Below are positions 1 through 8,437 of a DNA stretch of 64,000 nt, in pieces. This stretch comes from Myxococcales bacterium (GTDB lineage: Bacteria; Myxococcota_A; Polyangia; Polyangiales; Ga0077539). Below the pieces are notes generated by a model that was not told the origin of the DNA, made no database searches, and saw only the letters and a program-made list of their open reading frames with translations. The position numbers and the translations under genes were made by a program. Position 1 is the stretch's first letter; every line of letters begins with the position of its first letter. Where the stretch lies: NCBI GenBank assembly GCA_016793325.1, contig JAEUKI010000075.1, positions 186,001-250,000 of the forward strand, written 5' to 3'.

Positions 1-2
1 GA

Positions 3-365
3 GCGACGGGCTTTCCTGTGAACACGCACGGGGCGTGGGCGAGCGAGGATCAGTCGACCGCGCACCGCTCTGCCGTGCAGCGCGCGCTTCGCTTCTGGGA
101 GCACCACGGCGCCAACAGCGGTCAGTGGGCGGCGCTCTCGGACGCGCGGCTTCGATCGTGGCTCGGCGCCGACGGCGCGCGCATCATCCGCGCTGCGACG
201 ATCGTTCACGATCGCGCGGGCAGCACGACGCTCGTCCCGGTCGCGAGGCAGGCGCTCGAGCGGCTCGAAGCCACGACGCCCGACGCTTCGGTGCGCGCCA
301 ACGCACGCACGCTCCTCGCGCAGTATCGCAACGAGGGTTCGGGCCCCGCGCAGCCCGCGCTGTAA
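3..365 (+). CDS. C-terminal end of an unknown protein, 5' end outside the window
   Basis: The reading frame is open to the left edge with no stop before position 365, so this is probably the end of a longer gene. A GTG at 18 could also start a 115-residue protein, but no ribosome binding site is visible there. The protein is Ala/Arg-rich and looks helical (for example RALRFWEHHGANSGQWAALS and VRANARTLLAQYRNEGSGP), perhaps the end of a HEAT-like repeat solenoid. I recognise no family. It converges on the TonB-dependent receptor gene, with a partial copy of the dispersed repeat between their stops. Confidence 0.5.
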   Translation, partial: ATGFPVNTHGAWASEDQSTAHRSAVQRALRFWEHHGANSGQWAALSDARLRSWLGADGARIIRAATIVHDRAGSTTLVPVARQALERLEATTPDASVRANARTLLAQYRNEGSGPAQPAL

Positions 366-413
366 ACCAATCCCGCGGAGAGAGAACCCTACGGCGACCG
401 TCGCGGTATGGGT
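364..413 (+). repeat. Partial copy of a dispersed repeat (copy C)
   Basis: About 50 bp between two convergent stop codons align without gaps to one end of the element at 10700-10752. Shared blocks are AAACCAA, CCGCGGA, GAGAA, CTACG and CCGTCGCGGTA. The other half of the element is absent because the neighbouring gene begins there. A full copy on the opposite strand lies at 63125-63237. The match was made by eye. Confidence 0.55.
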
Positions 414-3344
414 CTAGAACCCCGCGCCGACGTTGAGCATGAACGTGCGGCCCGGCTGCGGCGCGAGCCTGTGCGCGAAGGCCTCGTCCGCGGGCAGGCC
501 GTAGCGCCAGTCGAAGAGGTTGTACACGCCGACCGAGTAGCGGAGCCCGAAGCGCTCGACGCGCCCGCTCGCGACGACGTCCGCGACGACGGCCCACGGG
601 CTGAACTCTTGTTGGCCCGTGACTCCGCCGGCGCGCAAGGGCCTCGGAGACTCGAGCGTCGTGCGCGCTGCGAGCTGCAAAATCCCAGGAACAATCGGCG
701 CGACAGCCCTCGCGCTCGCGAGGTGCTCCGGCGTGTTCACCACGAGCTGCTCGCCCATGGGGTCGAGCAAGCGCGCGCGTTGATAGCCGTAGTTCACCGA
801 GAGCATCCAGCCGTTGAGCCACTCGCGTCGCAGCTCGACGTCGCCGCCGATCACGAGGATCGGCGCTGTCGCGTTGGTGTACTGCGTGGGGGAGGCGAGC
901 GTTCCCTCGTTGCGCGTGACGATCACGCGCTCGGTAAACGACCCGTGCGCCGCGGCGACCGCGACCCATTCGCTGAGAAATCGCTGCGAATACTCGACCT
1001 CGCCCGACGTGATCGTCTCGGGGCCGAGCGTGCACGCCGCGCGCATGTTCGGGTCGCACGCGGGGATCTGAAACATCCCGCCGTCGTTGTAATAGAGCTC
1101 GTAGACGCTCGGCGCGCGAAAGGCGCGTCCGCCCGAGAGCTTGAGCGTCCCGCCTCGCGCGGGGCGAAAGATCAACGCGAGCCGCGGGTTCACGCTCGCG
1201 CCGAAGGTGTTGTAGATGTCGACGCGCGCGCCCGCAGAGTAGCGAAACCAGGACGTGGGATCGCCTTCTGCGAGCAAATATCCAGCTCCTACGAGCAGCG
1301 GCACGTGCACGTCGATGAAGTCACGGGTGGCCATCGCCGAGGTGCGCGTCCGTCCGCGGATCGAGACCGACGGGTGGTGCTGAAACTCTCCGCCCGCCGT
1401 GAGTCGAATCGCGCGGTGCAGGTCGAACTGCGCGCGGGCTTCGACCCCGTACCAAAAGCTGTCGTAGTCCTCTTCGGTCGGGTCCGGGTCGTACGCGTAG
1501 CTGCTGCGAAACTGGTAGAGGTTCGCGTGCGCCCTGAGAAACAAGCGGCCGATCGAGCCGAGCTTGGGCTCGAAGCGAAGCTCGGCGAAGCTCCGTCCGT
1601 CGATGAACCGCGAGCGCGGGTCGTCGAAGCGCGTCCCGTACACGCCGAGGCTGTTGTTGATGTCGCGCGCGGACCAGAAGAGCTGCAGCGTGAGGTCCTT
1701 CCACCACGCGCGCGCGTTGAAGGTTCCCGCGAGAAAATCTCCAGAGTTTTGCGCGGTGCGCTGCACGAGCGAGGGCGGCATCATGGTGGTGTCGACCACC
1801 TCCACGGTGCGCGACGCGCCCCCGGCGCGCGCGACGCCGATGGAGGCCCACACGCCCGCGTCGCGCCCGAAGCCCAGTGAAAATCCAGCGCGCGCGCGCA
1901 TCACGCCTTCGCCGACGACGCCGAGCTGCGCGTGGACGCGGTTCGGCACCGGCCGCCCGCGGCTCACGAGGTTGACCACGCCAGAGAACGCGCCCGTTCC
2001 GTAGAGCACGGATCCTGGGCCGCGGACGAGCTCGATGCGCTCGACGTCGTCGAGGTCGACGCGGTTGTCGAAGCCCACGTACGAGCTACCGATCACGTCG
2101 TCGTTCATCGGGTGTCCGTCGGCGAGGACGAGCGTTCGATTGCCGTAGTTTCCGAGGATCCCGATGCCTCGAACGCCGAGCGAGGGGTAGATCCCGTCGT
2201 CGTGCACGGCGATCCCGCGCGACCCGCGGAGCGCTTCGACGATCGTCGGGTACCCGAACGCGCGAAGCTCGCGGCCGTCGATCACCGACACGGACGCGGG
2301 AGCGTCTTCGATGCGCTCGGCGACGCGCGAGGCCGCTGTCACTTCGCCAGCGCTTCGCATTTGAACGTCGGTGATCTCTGTCGGCTGCCCCGTGCGCACG
2401 TCGATCTCGCGCTCGACTGGCGCGTACCCCGTCAACGAGATGCGCACGCGCCTCCGCCCCACGGGGACGTCCGTCACCACCGTGGGCGTGTAGCCCGAAG
2501 GGCGCCCGTCCACCTCGACTAGCGCGTCGCGCTCGGACGCGTTGACCACGATCGATCCAGTGAGCGCTTGCAGCTCGGCGCTCAGCGCTTGGGTCTGCCG
2601 AGCCACGACGTTGACCGAGCGCGTGAAGGTCACCGAGCCCGGGCGCGTGACGAAGACCGTGTGCGTTCCGGGCGGGGACTCGAGGGCGCACGGGATCGCG
2701 CACGAGACGCTCGATCGCTCGTCGTCGAGGTGCGCGACCGAGCCAGGGGGACCGTCGATTCGAATCGTCCCGACGATGCGGCGAAGCGACAGTCGCACGG
2801 TGCTCTCTCGGCCGGCTTCGACGCGAAGGGGCTCGCTCGTGGCCGGTTCGTAGCCGGGCGCCTCGACGATCACCCGCACGTTGCCCGGCGAAAACGCGAG
2901 CGAACGCGGCGTCGTCCCGCGCGCTCCGAGGTCGCGTCGGTCGATGTAGATCGTCGCGCCCGGCGGGTCGGTCTCGATGCGCACGACGGCCACTTCGCTC
3001 GTGATGCGCGCCATCGCCTGCTCGATCGATCGCCGAGTCGTCTCGTTGCGCTCTCCGTCGAGGGCCTCGATGTAGTACCGGTACGCCTCGGGAAACCGTC
3101 GAAGCGCCGCGTACGACCGCGCGATGTTGAACGCGACGTTGCGGTTGGGGCTCAGTCGATTGCTCGCGAGAAAGTGCTCGAGCGCGCCGCGAAAGTCTCC
3201 GGCCTGATAGCGCTCGGCGGCGAGCTGAAACTGCAGCTCGGCTTCGTCCGCGAGGTTGTCGGCCCGCGCGCTTCGAGCGCCCGCGACGGTCAGTGTCAAC
3301 GCGAGGAGTACGAGCGGCGATCGCTTCGCGAGGGTGCGTCCCAT
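414..3344 (-). CDS. TonB-dependent receptor with N-terminal TPR and PEGA-like domains
   Basis: This is a 976-residue outer-membrane receptor. A signal peptide spans about residues 1-28, ending ARA-DN. A TPR-like helical region follows (about 34-110). Next come three PEGA-like beta domains (about 120-188, 190-260, 262-330), recognisable from VRIETDPPGATIYIDRRDLG and DALVEVDGRPSGYTPTVV. The plug lies at about 345-465, with DAPASVSVIDGREL and VERIELVRGPGSVLYGTGAF. The rest is a beta-barrel ending in Phe. The start at 3344 was chosen because it directly precedes the signal peptide; the frame stays open further upstream. It follows the MFS gene by 53 bp in the same direction, so it may belong to the radical SAM operon. 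Known receptors of this class take up siderophores, cobalamin or peptides; the ligand here is unknown. Confidence 0.9.
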   Translation of the reverse strand: MGRTLAKRSPLVLLALTLTVAGARSARADNLADEAELQFQLAAERYQAGDFRGALEHFLASNRLSPNRNVAFNIARSYAALRRFPEAYRYYIEALDGERNETTRRSIEQAMARITSEVAVVRIETDPPGATIYIDRRDLGARGTTPRSLAFSPGNVRVIVEAPGYEPATSEPLRVEAGRESTVRLSLRRIVGTIRIDGPPGSVAHLDDERSSVSCAIPCALESPPGTHTVFVTRPGSVTFTRSVNVVARQTQALSAELQALTGSIVVNASERDALVEVDGRPSGYTPTVVTDVPVGRRRVRISLTGYAPVEREIDVRTGQPTEITDVQMRSAGEVTAASRVAERIEDAPASVSVIDGRELRAFGYPTIVEALRGSRGIAVHDDGIYPSLGVRGIGILGNYGNRTLVLADGHPMNDDVIGSSYVGFDNRVDLDDVERIELVRGPGSVLYGTGAFSGVVNLVSRGRPVPNRVHAQLGVVGEGVMRARAGFSLGFGRDAGVWASIGVARAGGASRTVEVVDTTMMPPSLVQRTAQNSGDFLAGTFNARAWWKDLTLQLFWSARDINNSLGVYGTRFDDPRSRFIDGRSFAELRFEPKLGSIGRLFLRAHANLYQFRSSYAYDPDPTEEDYDSFWYGVEARAQFDLHRAIRLTAGGEFQHHPSVSIRGRTRTSAMATRDFIDVHVPLLVGAGYLLAEGDPTSWFRYSAGARVDIYNTFGASVNPRLALIFRPARGGTLKLSGGRAFRAPSVYELYYNDGGMFQIPACDPNMRAACTLGPETITSGEVEYSQRFLSEWVAVAAAHGSFTERVIVTRNEGTLASPTQYTNATAPILVIGGDVELRREWLNGWMLSVNYGYQRARLLDPMGEQLVVNTPEHLASARAVAPIVPGILQLAARTTLESPRPLRAGGVTGQQEFSPWAVVADVVASGRVERFGLRYSVGVYNLFDWRYGLPADEAFAHRLAPQPGRTFMLNVGAGF

Positions 3345-3397
3345 GGCTTTGGCGCAGGGTATCGCAACCGAGCGGCCTCGCTGAATTTCGAGGCGAT

Positions 3398-4636
3398 CTA
3401 CGGCTCGGGACGGATCTTCGGGGCGATCACCGCGGCGCACAAAACGCACGCGACCCCGCCGAGGACGAACGCCGCGCGCAGGCCCGTCGGGCCCGCCCAG
3501 CCCGCGGCGCGAGCGATTCCGTCGCCCGTCGCCCCGATGGCGAGGGCCCCGAAGGACCACAGCGAGAAGTCCAGCGTGAGCAGGCTCATCACGCGACCTC
3601 GGAGTCGGTCGGGCGTCTCGACTTGAATACTTGTGCTCACTGCGCTTCGAAAGGCCATCTGCCCGGCGCCGAGCGCGACCACCGCGGCGAGCGCGAGCGG
3701 GTAGCTCGTCGCAAATCCCAGCGAGAGCACCGCGAACGCGAAGAACACCGACGCGCGCCGCACGTTGCGCGGCAGCGTCTCGCGCCTCGCGCGGGTCGTG
3801 ACGAGCACGCTCGCGAGGATCGCCCCGACGCCCGAGGCCGCCGCGAGCCACCCGTACCGCGGCCCGTCTGCGTGCAAGACGGTCCGCGCGAAGAGCGCGT
3901 AGAGCCGCACGACGCCGACGCCGAAGAACCCGTGCAGCCACGCGAGCGCGATCCCGCCCATGAGCACCGGTCGCTCGCGCACGAAGGCGAACCCCTCGCG
4001 GAGCTCTTGCGACAGCGTGCTCTTCGCGCGCTCTTCTGTCGCGGGCGCGCGGATAAACGCCAGCGCCGCGAGCGCGAAGAAGAACGTCGCCGCGTTGACG
4101 AGCAGGCACACGCCGACGTCCCAGCGGCCGATGATGAGCCCCGCGAGCGACGGCCCCGTGATCTGAACGAGGTTGACCCCGAGCGCTTGCAGGGCGATCG
4201 CCCTCGCGATCAGCGGCTTCGGGACGAGCGTCGGCAGCAGCGTCACGCGCGCGTTGAGGTTGAGCGTGTCCACCACGCCGAGCGCGAAGGCGAGCGCGAG
4301 CACCCCGCCATAGTTAATTTTGTGTGTTCGTACGAGGGCGAAGAAGACCAGCGTCTGAACGAGCGCCGCGAGCTGCGTGAACACGAGCACCTTGCGGCGA
4401 TCGAAGCGATCGACGACCACGCCCGCGAACAGCCCGAGCAAGAGCCTCGGGATCGCCTGCGCGACGACGACGAGGCCCGTCTCGGCGCCCGAGCGGGTCA
4501 TCGAGGTCACGAGCCACGCTTGCGCGTGGAGCTGAATCGAGTCGCCGACGTGCGAGAGCAGAAAGCCGCCCCACATCAGGGCGAAGTGCTTGTGCGCGAG
4601 CGGCGAGAAGATCCCCTCGTCGCGCGGCTCGGCCAT
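3398..4636 (-). CDS. MFS transporter, EntS-like exporter family
   Basis: The 412-residue protein has about 12 predicted membrane helices. The MFS loop 2-3 signature is clear (AGVVVDRFDRRKVLVF, about residues 71-86). The sequence resembles the MFS_3/EntS group of drug and siderophore exporters, including the conserved RGRVMSLL segment in the C-terminal half. The start lies only 13 bp after the stop of radical SAM enzyme A, and the receptor gene follows by 53 bp, so the three are probably co-transcribed. In that setting the likely job is export of a modified peptide or another small product. The substrate is inferred from position only. Confidence 0.93.
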   Translation of the reverse strand: MAEPRDEGIFSPLAHKHFALMWGGFLLSHVGDSIQLHAQAWLVTSMTRSGAETGLVVVAQAIPRLLLGLFAGVVVDRFDRRKVLVFTQLAALVQTLVFFALVRTHKINYGGVLALAFALGVVDTLNLNARVTLLPTLVPKPLIARAIALQALGVNLVQITGPSLAGLIIGRWDVGVCLLVNAATFFFALAALAFIRAPATEERAKSTLSQELREGFAFVRERPVLMGGIALAWLHGFFGVGVVRLYALFARTVLHADGPRYGWLAAASGVGAILASVLVTTRARRETLPRNVRRASVFFAFAVLSLGFATSYPLALAAVVALGAGQMAFRSAVSTSIQVETPDRLRGRVMSLLTLDFSLWSFGALAIGATGDGIARAAGWAGPTGLRAAFVLGGVACVLCAAVIAPKIRPEP

Positions 4637-4649
4637 GGGTCCCGAACGA

Positions 4650-6038
4650 TTACTCGTGTACCGCTTCTTCGGGAAGGTCTTTCGCGCGGGCCTCGAAGCG
4701 CTCGCGGATCCCCGCGGCGGCGCGCTCGGTGTGCAGCAAGAAGCCCTCGGCGGTCTTCGCGAGCTCGCGCGCGCGAACGAGCTCGTCCTCGGGCCAGTCC
4801 TCGACGACGATGTCGAAGATCCCGTAGTCGAAGGGCTGCCCTTCGGGCGGGGTCGCGAGCACCATGCGCTCGCGCTTTCCCTCGCGGAGGTGCTCGAGCA
4901 CGCGGTGGTGGCAGAAGGGGTTGTTGCCGATGCGCCCCAAGAACACGTGCGACGTCCACGAGCAGCCCGAGCGGCACTCGTCGGCGTAGTAGCAAGTCTT
5001 GCAGAAGCCCCAGAGGTCTTCGACCGTGCGATCGCGGGTGAAGCGCAGCTTGGGAGAGCGCTCCCAGATGTCCTTCAGCGACGCGTCGCGGAGGTTTCCG
5101 CCGGTGTAATCCTTGGTCGGAAGCGAGGGGCACCCCTTGATCGCGCCGTTGGCCTCGATGCCGAGCGTCATGCGACCGGCGCCGCACGAGGACATGTGCC
5201 CGCGCGGCATCGTTCCTCGGAGCATCGTCTCGTAGGGGCCGAAGTAGCCGATGTCGTTGCCCGGCCAGATGCGCACCTTCGCGGCGTCCGCCTTCTTCTT
5301 GATTCGATAGAGCACGGACATCGTCTCGAGCACTTGATAGGGCTCGAGCAAGAGCTCGGGCTCGTCCGCGGCGCGGCCCATCGGCACCGTCTGCGACACT
5401 TGCCACGCGTGAATCCCCGCGGACACGAGCAGGTCGAACGTCTCTTCGATCTGCGTGAGGCCCGGCCGCGTGATCTGCGTGTTGGCCGACACAGGAATGC
5501 CCGCGGCCTTCAAATTGCGGATCGACTGCAGCGCCGCGCGCCACGACCCTCGCACGCCGCGCAGCGCGTCGTGCATCGCCTCGAGCCCGTCCACGCTCAC
5601 GGACACCGAGCGAAATCCCACGTCCTTCATCGCGCGGGCCTTGTCCTCGGTGAGGTTGCGGCCTCCCGTGGTCATCGTGAGCTCCATCCCGCGCGACGAG
5701 ATGGCCTTCGCGATCTCGAGCCAATCGGGGCGCAGGTACGCCTCGCCGCCGATCATCGTGACCTCTTTCACGCCCATCTCGTGCATCTGCTGCACGAGGT
5801 CGAGCGCCTCGCGCGTGTCGAGCTCGTCGGGACGCGTCCGCCCCGCGCGCGAGCCGCAGTGACGGCACGCGAGGTCGCACTGGAGCGTGACCTCCCACAC
5901 CGCGTAGAGCGGGCGCCAGTACTGATCGACGGGGCGAGACTCGTCCGCGAGCGGCAGCCTTCGCAGCCCTGGGATGGCCTTCGGCGCGATGGGAAGGTGC
6001 TTGGGGCGCGGCGGCAGCGGTTGGTCGGACGTGGTCAT
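4650..6038 (-). CDS. Radical SAM/SPASM enzyme A
   Basis: The 462-residue enzyme carries the radical SAM cluster motif CxxxCxxC at Cys54, Cys58 and Cys61 (TLQCDLACRHC) and the GGE motif in MIGGEAYLR. The C-terminal part has a SPASM domain: SCGAG, then KGCPS, then C-x2-C-x5-C-x3-C-x16-C ending in NPFCHHR. SPASM enzymes such as AnSME and PqqE bind extra Fe-S clusters and modify peptides or proteins. The start at 6038 aligns with the start of enzyme B (8438-9739), a clear paralogue; both share PIAPKA and DQYWRPxYAVWE near the N-terminus. It lies 95 bp after the last small substrate-like gene and 13 bp before the MFS gene. A post-translational modification role is strongly suggested; the chemistry is unknown. 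Confidence 0.93.
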   Translation of the reverse strand: MTTSDQPLPPRPKHLPIAPKAIPGLRRLPLADESRPVDQYWRPLYAVWEVTLQCDLACRHCGSRAGRTRPDELDTREALDLVQQMHEMGVKEVTMIGGEAYLRPDWLEIAKAISSRGMELTMTTGGRNLTEDKARAMKDVGFRSVSVSVDGLEAMHDALRGVRGSWRAALQSIRNLKAAGIPVSANTQITRPGLTQIEETFDLLVSAGIHAWQVSQTVPMGRAADEPELLLEPYQVLETMSVLYRIKKKADAAKVRIWPGNDIGYFGPYETMLRGTMPRGHMSSCGAGRMTLGIEANGAIKGCPSLPTKDYTGGNLRDASLKDIWERSPKLRFTRDRTVEDLWGFCKTCYYADECRSGCSWTSHVFLGRIGNNPFCHHRVLEHLREGKRERMVLATPPEGQPFDYGIFDIVVEDWPEDELVRARELAKTAEGFLLHTERAAAGIRERFEARAKDLPEEAVHE

Positions 6039-6133
6039 CGGTTTGATTCTGTGTGACGCGCGGTCGTCGCGCACGCGATCGCGGCGGATTCGACCGCGAT
6101 CCCAGAGGCGCTCGCGAGGGAGCCGCTCGTAGT

Positions 6134-6547
6134 CTACGCGTCCGCGGGCGAGGGCGGCGCGCCGTAGCGAGTTCCGAAGCCTGCGTCCATCGGCGGCGGG
6201 GGCGGCGCTCCATAGTCCGCGCTGCTGCACGCGGGGTCGAGCTCGCACGGGAGCCCCGTGTCTGCGACGGTCGGGGTTCCTGTGTCGCCGACGGCGGGGC
6301 GATCGGCTTGCGCGCTGTCTGCGCGCGCGTCGCTGCTGTTCGGCGAGACCGACTCTCCGCAGGCCGCGAGCGCGAGCGACGCGCCGATCGCGAGCATCAC
6401 CGAGCGGCTGACCCTCGCGGACGGCTCGACTGACACGTGCGCGCGCATCGCGTCGCTGAGCGCTGCGCTGCAGAACGGACAACGGTCATCCGTGGTGCGA
6501 ACGTGTCGCTGACACGAGAGACAAGGGACGAATGTGCTTCGAGCCAT
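6134..6547 (-). CDS. Small zinc-ribbon/lipobox protein 5, putative radical SAM substrate
   Basis: The 137-residue protein is one of five tandem paralogues. Residues 9-26 form C-x2-C-x10-C-x2-C (CLSCQRHV ... CPFC). A hydrophobic segment follows and ends in the lipobox-like LAAC. The rest is an Asp/Ser/Ala-rich linker with two motifs near the end, DYGAPPPPP and RYGAPP. Unlike its paralogues it has two further cysteines in the linker (CELDPAC). It is the last of the five before enzyme A. No function is known. The layout suggests a cytoplasmic recognition head and an exported, possibly modified tail. Confidence 0.85.
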   Translation of the reverse strand: MARSTFVPCLSCQRHVRTTDDRCPFCSAALSDAMRAHVSVEPSARVSRSVMLAIGASLALAACGESVSPNSSDARADSAQADRPAVGDTGTPTVADTGLPCELDPACSSADYGAPPPPPMDAGFGTRYGAPPSPADA

Positions 6548-6574
6548 CGCTGCGATCTCCGTGGTGCTTCGCGC

Positions 6575-6985
6575 TCACACGTCCGCAGGTGGACCGCCGT
6601 AGCGCGCCATGGGCATGCCCGTGTCCGCCGCGTCCGAAGCCTCGACGTCCGGCGCGGGGACGGCGCCGTAGCGCGCCATGGGGCTTCCTTCGTCCATCAC
6701 GTCGGGCGCGGGCGCTCCGTAGAGCGCCATGTTCGCGCTGTCTTGCATCTGCACGTCGTTGACGACGCCCGTGTCGCTCGGGCCCGGCGCGGGCGCGCAC
6801 GACGCGGTGGTCGCGGCGATCGTCGCGCCGAACGCGAACAACGCCGCGCGCCCGAGGCGCGATTTGGCCGCGGGAGACGGCTGGTTCGACGCGCTCGCTG
6901 ACACGGTCGCACCACAGAACGGGCACGCTTCTTCGTTCGCTCGAACGTGGCGGCCGCAGGCAGAACAGGGGATGAGGGTCTTCAT
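6575..6985 (-). CDS. Small zinc-ribbon/lipobox protein 4, putative radical SAM substrate
   Basis: The 136-residue protein has the same plan as its neighbours: IPCSACGRHV ... CPFC with cysteines at 7, 10, 21 and 24, then RLGRAALFAFGA leading to a lipobox-like TASC, then a Ser/Asp/Met-rich tail. The tail carries three motifs: LYGAPAP, RYGAVPAP and RYGGPP. The start is 49 bp after the stop of protein 3, and the stop is 27 bp before protein 5. It is closest by eye to protein 3, since both begin MK(T/N)L(I/V)PC and share GRAALFAFGAT. Confidence 0.87.
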   Translation of the reverse strand: MKTLIPCSACGRHVRANEEACPFCGATVSASASNQPSPAAKSRLGRAALFAFGATIAATTASCAPAPGPSDTGVVNDVQMQDSANMALYGAPAPDVMDEGSPMARYGAVPAPDVEASDAADTGMPMARYGGPPADV

Positions 6986-7034
6986 CGATAGCCTCGTCAG
7001 GGACGTTGGAGGTGCACGAGCGCGAACGTCGCGA

Positions 7035-7358
7035 TCATGCTTCGAGCGCTGGGGGCGGAGCGCCGTAGCGGGTTTGGGGGCCGCCTTCGCCCGCGTCGTT
7101 GTCGACCGCGGCGTCGGCGACTTGCGAGTCGGTGTTCGTTCCAGAGTCAGCGGGCATGGTCATCGAGCCGCACGCGGCGGTGGTCGCCGCGAGGGTCGCG
7201 CCGAACGCGAACAACGCCGCGCGCCCGAGCCGCATTTTCGCCGAGGGAACGACTCTCTCCGCTGACTCACCGGAGGCCGCGGCGCCGCAAAACGGGCACG
7301 TGGCCTCGAACGCTCGGACGTGGCGCGCGCAAACAGCGCAAGGAACCAGGTTCTTCAT
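7035..7358 (-). CDS. Small zinc-ribbon/lipobox protein 3, putative radical SAM substrate
   Basis: This 107-residue protein is the shortest of the five paralogues. Cysteines 7, 10, 21 and 24 form the zinc-ribbon-like head (VPCAVCARHV ... CPFC). MRLGRAALFAFGAT leads into a lipobox-like TAAC, followed by an Asp/Ala-rich linker and a single terminal motif, RYGAPPP. With only one motif it would be the simplest member in which to look for a modification. Confidence 0.87.
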   Translation of the reverse strand: MKNLVPCAVCARHVRAFEATCPFCGAAASGESAERVVPSAKMRLGRAALFAFGATLAATTAACGSMTMPADSGTNTDSQVADAAVDNDAGEGGPQTRYGAPPPALEA

Positions 7359-7392
7359 GAGTGCTATCCCTGTGGTCTTTCGTCGCAGTGAG

Positions 7393-7938
7393 CTACGCGT
7401 CGAACGAAGGCGGCGGCGCGCCGTAGCGAAGCCCCGGTCCGCCGTCGGTGGGCGTCGGCCCGCCGTACAGCGGTCCGACGCCGCCTCCGCCGTCGTCGTT
7501 CATCGCGCTGTCTTGGCCGGCGTCCACGGGCGCAGGCGAGCCGTAGAGCGCGACGTTTCCTCCGCCGTCTTGAATTCCGGTGTCCGTCACGACGCCCGAG
7601 TCCTGCGTGACGCCCGAGTCCGTGGGCTGCGGCGCGCCGTACATCGCCACGGGGTTTCCGCTGTCCGCGACGCCCGAGTCTTGGGGGACGCCCGAGTCCG
7701 TCGACTGCACATCGCCGCCGGTCCCCGAGTCGCTCGGGCCGGTGCTCGCGGCGCAGCCCGAGAGCGCGAGCGTCGTGGCGAACACGAACATCGCGTTGCG
7801 GGTCATGCGCGTATTGGCCGCGGGAATCGCCTTGGCGCGCGCGTCTTCGTTGACCGTCGCGCCGCAGAAGGGGCACGCCGTCTCGCTCGAGCGCACGTGT
7901 CGGCCGCAGCCACCACAAGGAACCAGTGCGTTTGCCAT
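7393..7938 (-). CDS. Small zinc-ribbon/lipobox protein 2, putative radical SAM substrate
   Basis: At 181 residues this is the longest of the five paralogues. The head is VPCGGCGRHV ... CPFC with cysteines at 8, 11, 22 and 25, followed by a hydrophobic stretch ending LALSGC (Cys62). The tail is built from repeated blocks of DSG(V/N) runs with four motifs: MYGAPQP, LYGSPAP, LYGGPTP and RYGAPPP. The start at 7938 was chosen because it aligns exactly with the paralogues; the frame is open upstream. The expansion of the motif blocks suggests that copy number is evolutionarily flexible. Confidence 0.87.
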   Translation of the reverse strand: MANALVPCGGCGRHVRSSETACPFCGATVNEDARAKAIPAANTRMTRNAMFVFATTLALSGCAASTGPSDSGTGGDVQSTDSGVPQDSGVADSGNPVAMYGAPQPTDSGVTQDSGVVTDTGIQDGGGNVALYGSPAPVDAGQDSAMNDDGGGGVGPLYGGPTPTDGGPGLRYGAPPPSFDA

Positions 7939-7999
7939 CGTAAAAGCTCTCTCGTTGAAGTTGATTGTATGGGTGTGAAAGACTCGAGGCGCTCGCGGA

Positions 8000-8362
8000 T
8001 CACTCGTCCACGGGCGCGATGCCGTACGGAGGCGCGACGGCGCCGTCCATCGGCGGAAGTCCGTACGCTGCGACCGAGACCTCGGGCGAGCTCCGCACGT
8101 CTTGAATGTCCTGCGGGCTCGTCGCGTCGTTGCCGATCCCCGAGTCCGACGGGCTCGTGCTCGCGCCGCACGCGGTGAGCGCGAGCGACGCGCTGATCGC
8201 GCCAAACGCAGCGACGGCCGCGCGGCTCATGCGCTTGTTCGTCGTCGGATACGCGAACGCATCGAACCCGTCGGGCAGCGCTGTCGCGCAGAAGGGGCAG
8301 CTCGTGTCGGTCGTCTTCACGTGCCTCTCGCAAGAAGGGCACGGCCTCATCGTGGGTCCCAT
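8000..8362 (-). CDS. Small zinc-ribbon/lipobox protein 1, putative radical SAM substrate
   Basis: The 120-residue protein is the first after enzyme B. Cysteines 8, 11, 22 and 25 make the head (RPCPSCERHVK ... CPFC). Residues 48-65 are hydrophobic and end in a lipobox-like LTAC (Cys65). Its two tail motifs differ from the others: AYGLPP (Tyr100) and PYGIAP (Tyr113). It starts 75 bp after the stop of enzyme B. Confidence 0.85.
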   Translation of the reverse strand: MGPTMRPCPSCERHVKTTDTSCPFCATALPDGFDAFAYPTTNKRMSRAAVAAFGAISASLALTACGASTSPSDSGIGNDATSPQDIQDVRSSPEVSVAAYGLPPMDGAVAPPYGIAPVDE

Positions 8363-8437
8363 CGTCTCGTCGCTCCTCGTGTTCTCTACGTATCTACGTC
8401 GCTAAATCGCTGCAAATTCGCTGCGCGATCGACGCGC

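Noticed and set aside
3345..4109. Upstream extension of the TonB-dependent receptor frame to 4109
   Set aside because: The extension runs over the MFS gene and is Arg/Ala-rich without homology. The signal peptide sits at the internal ATG 3344.
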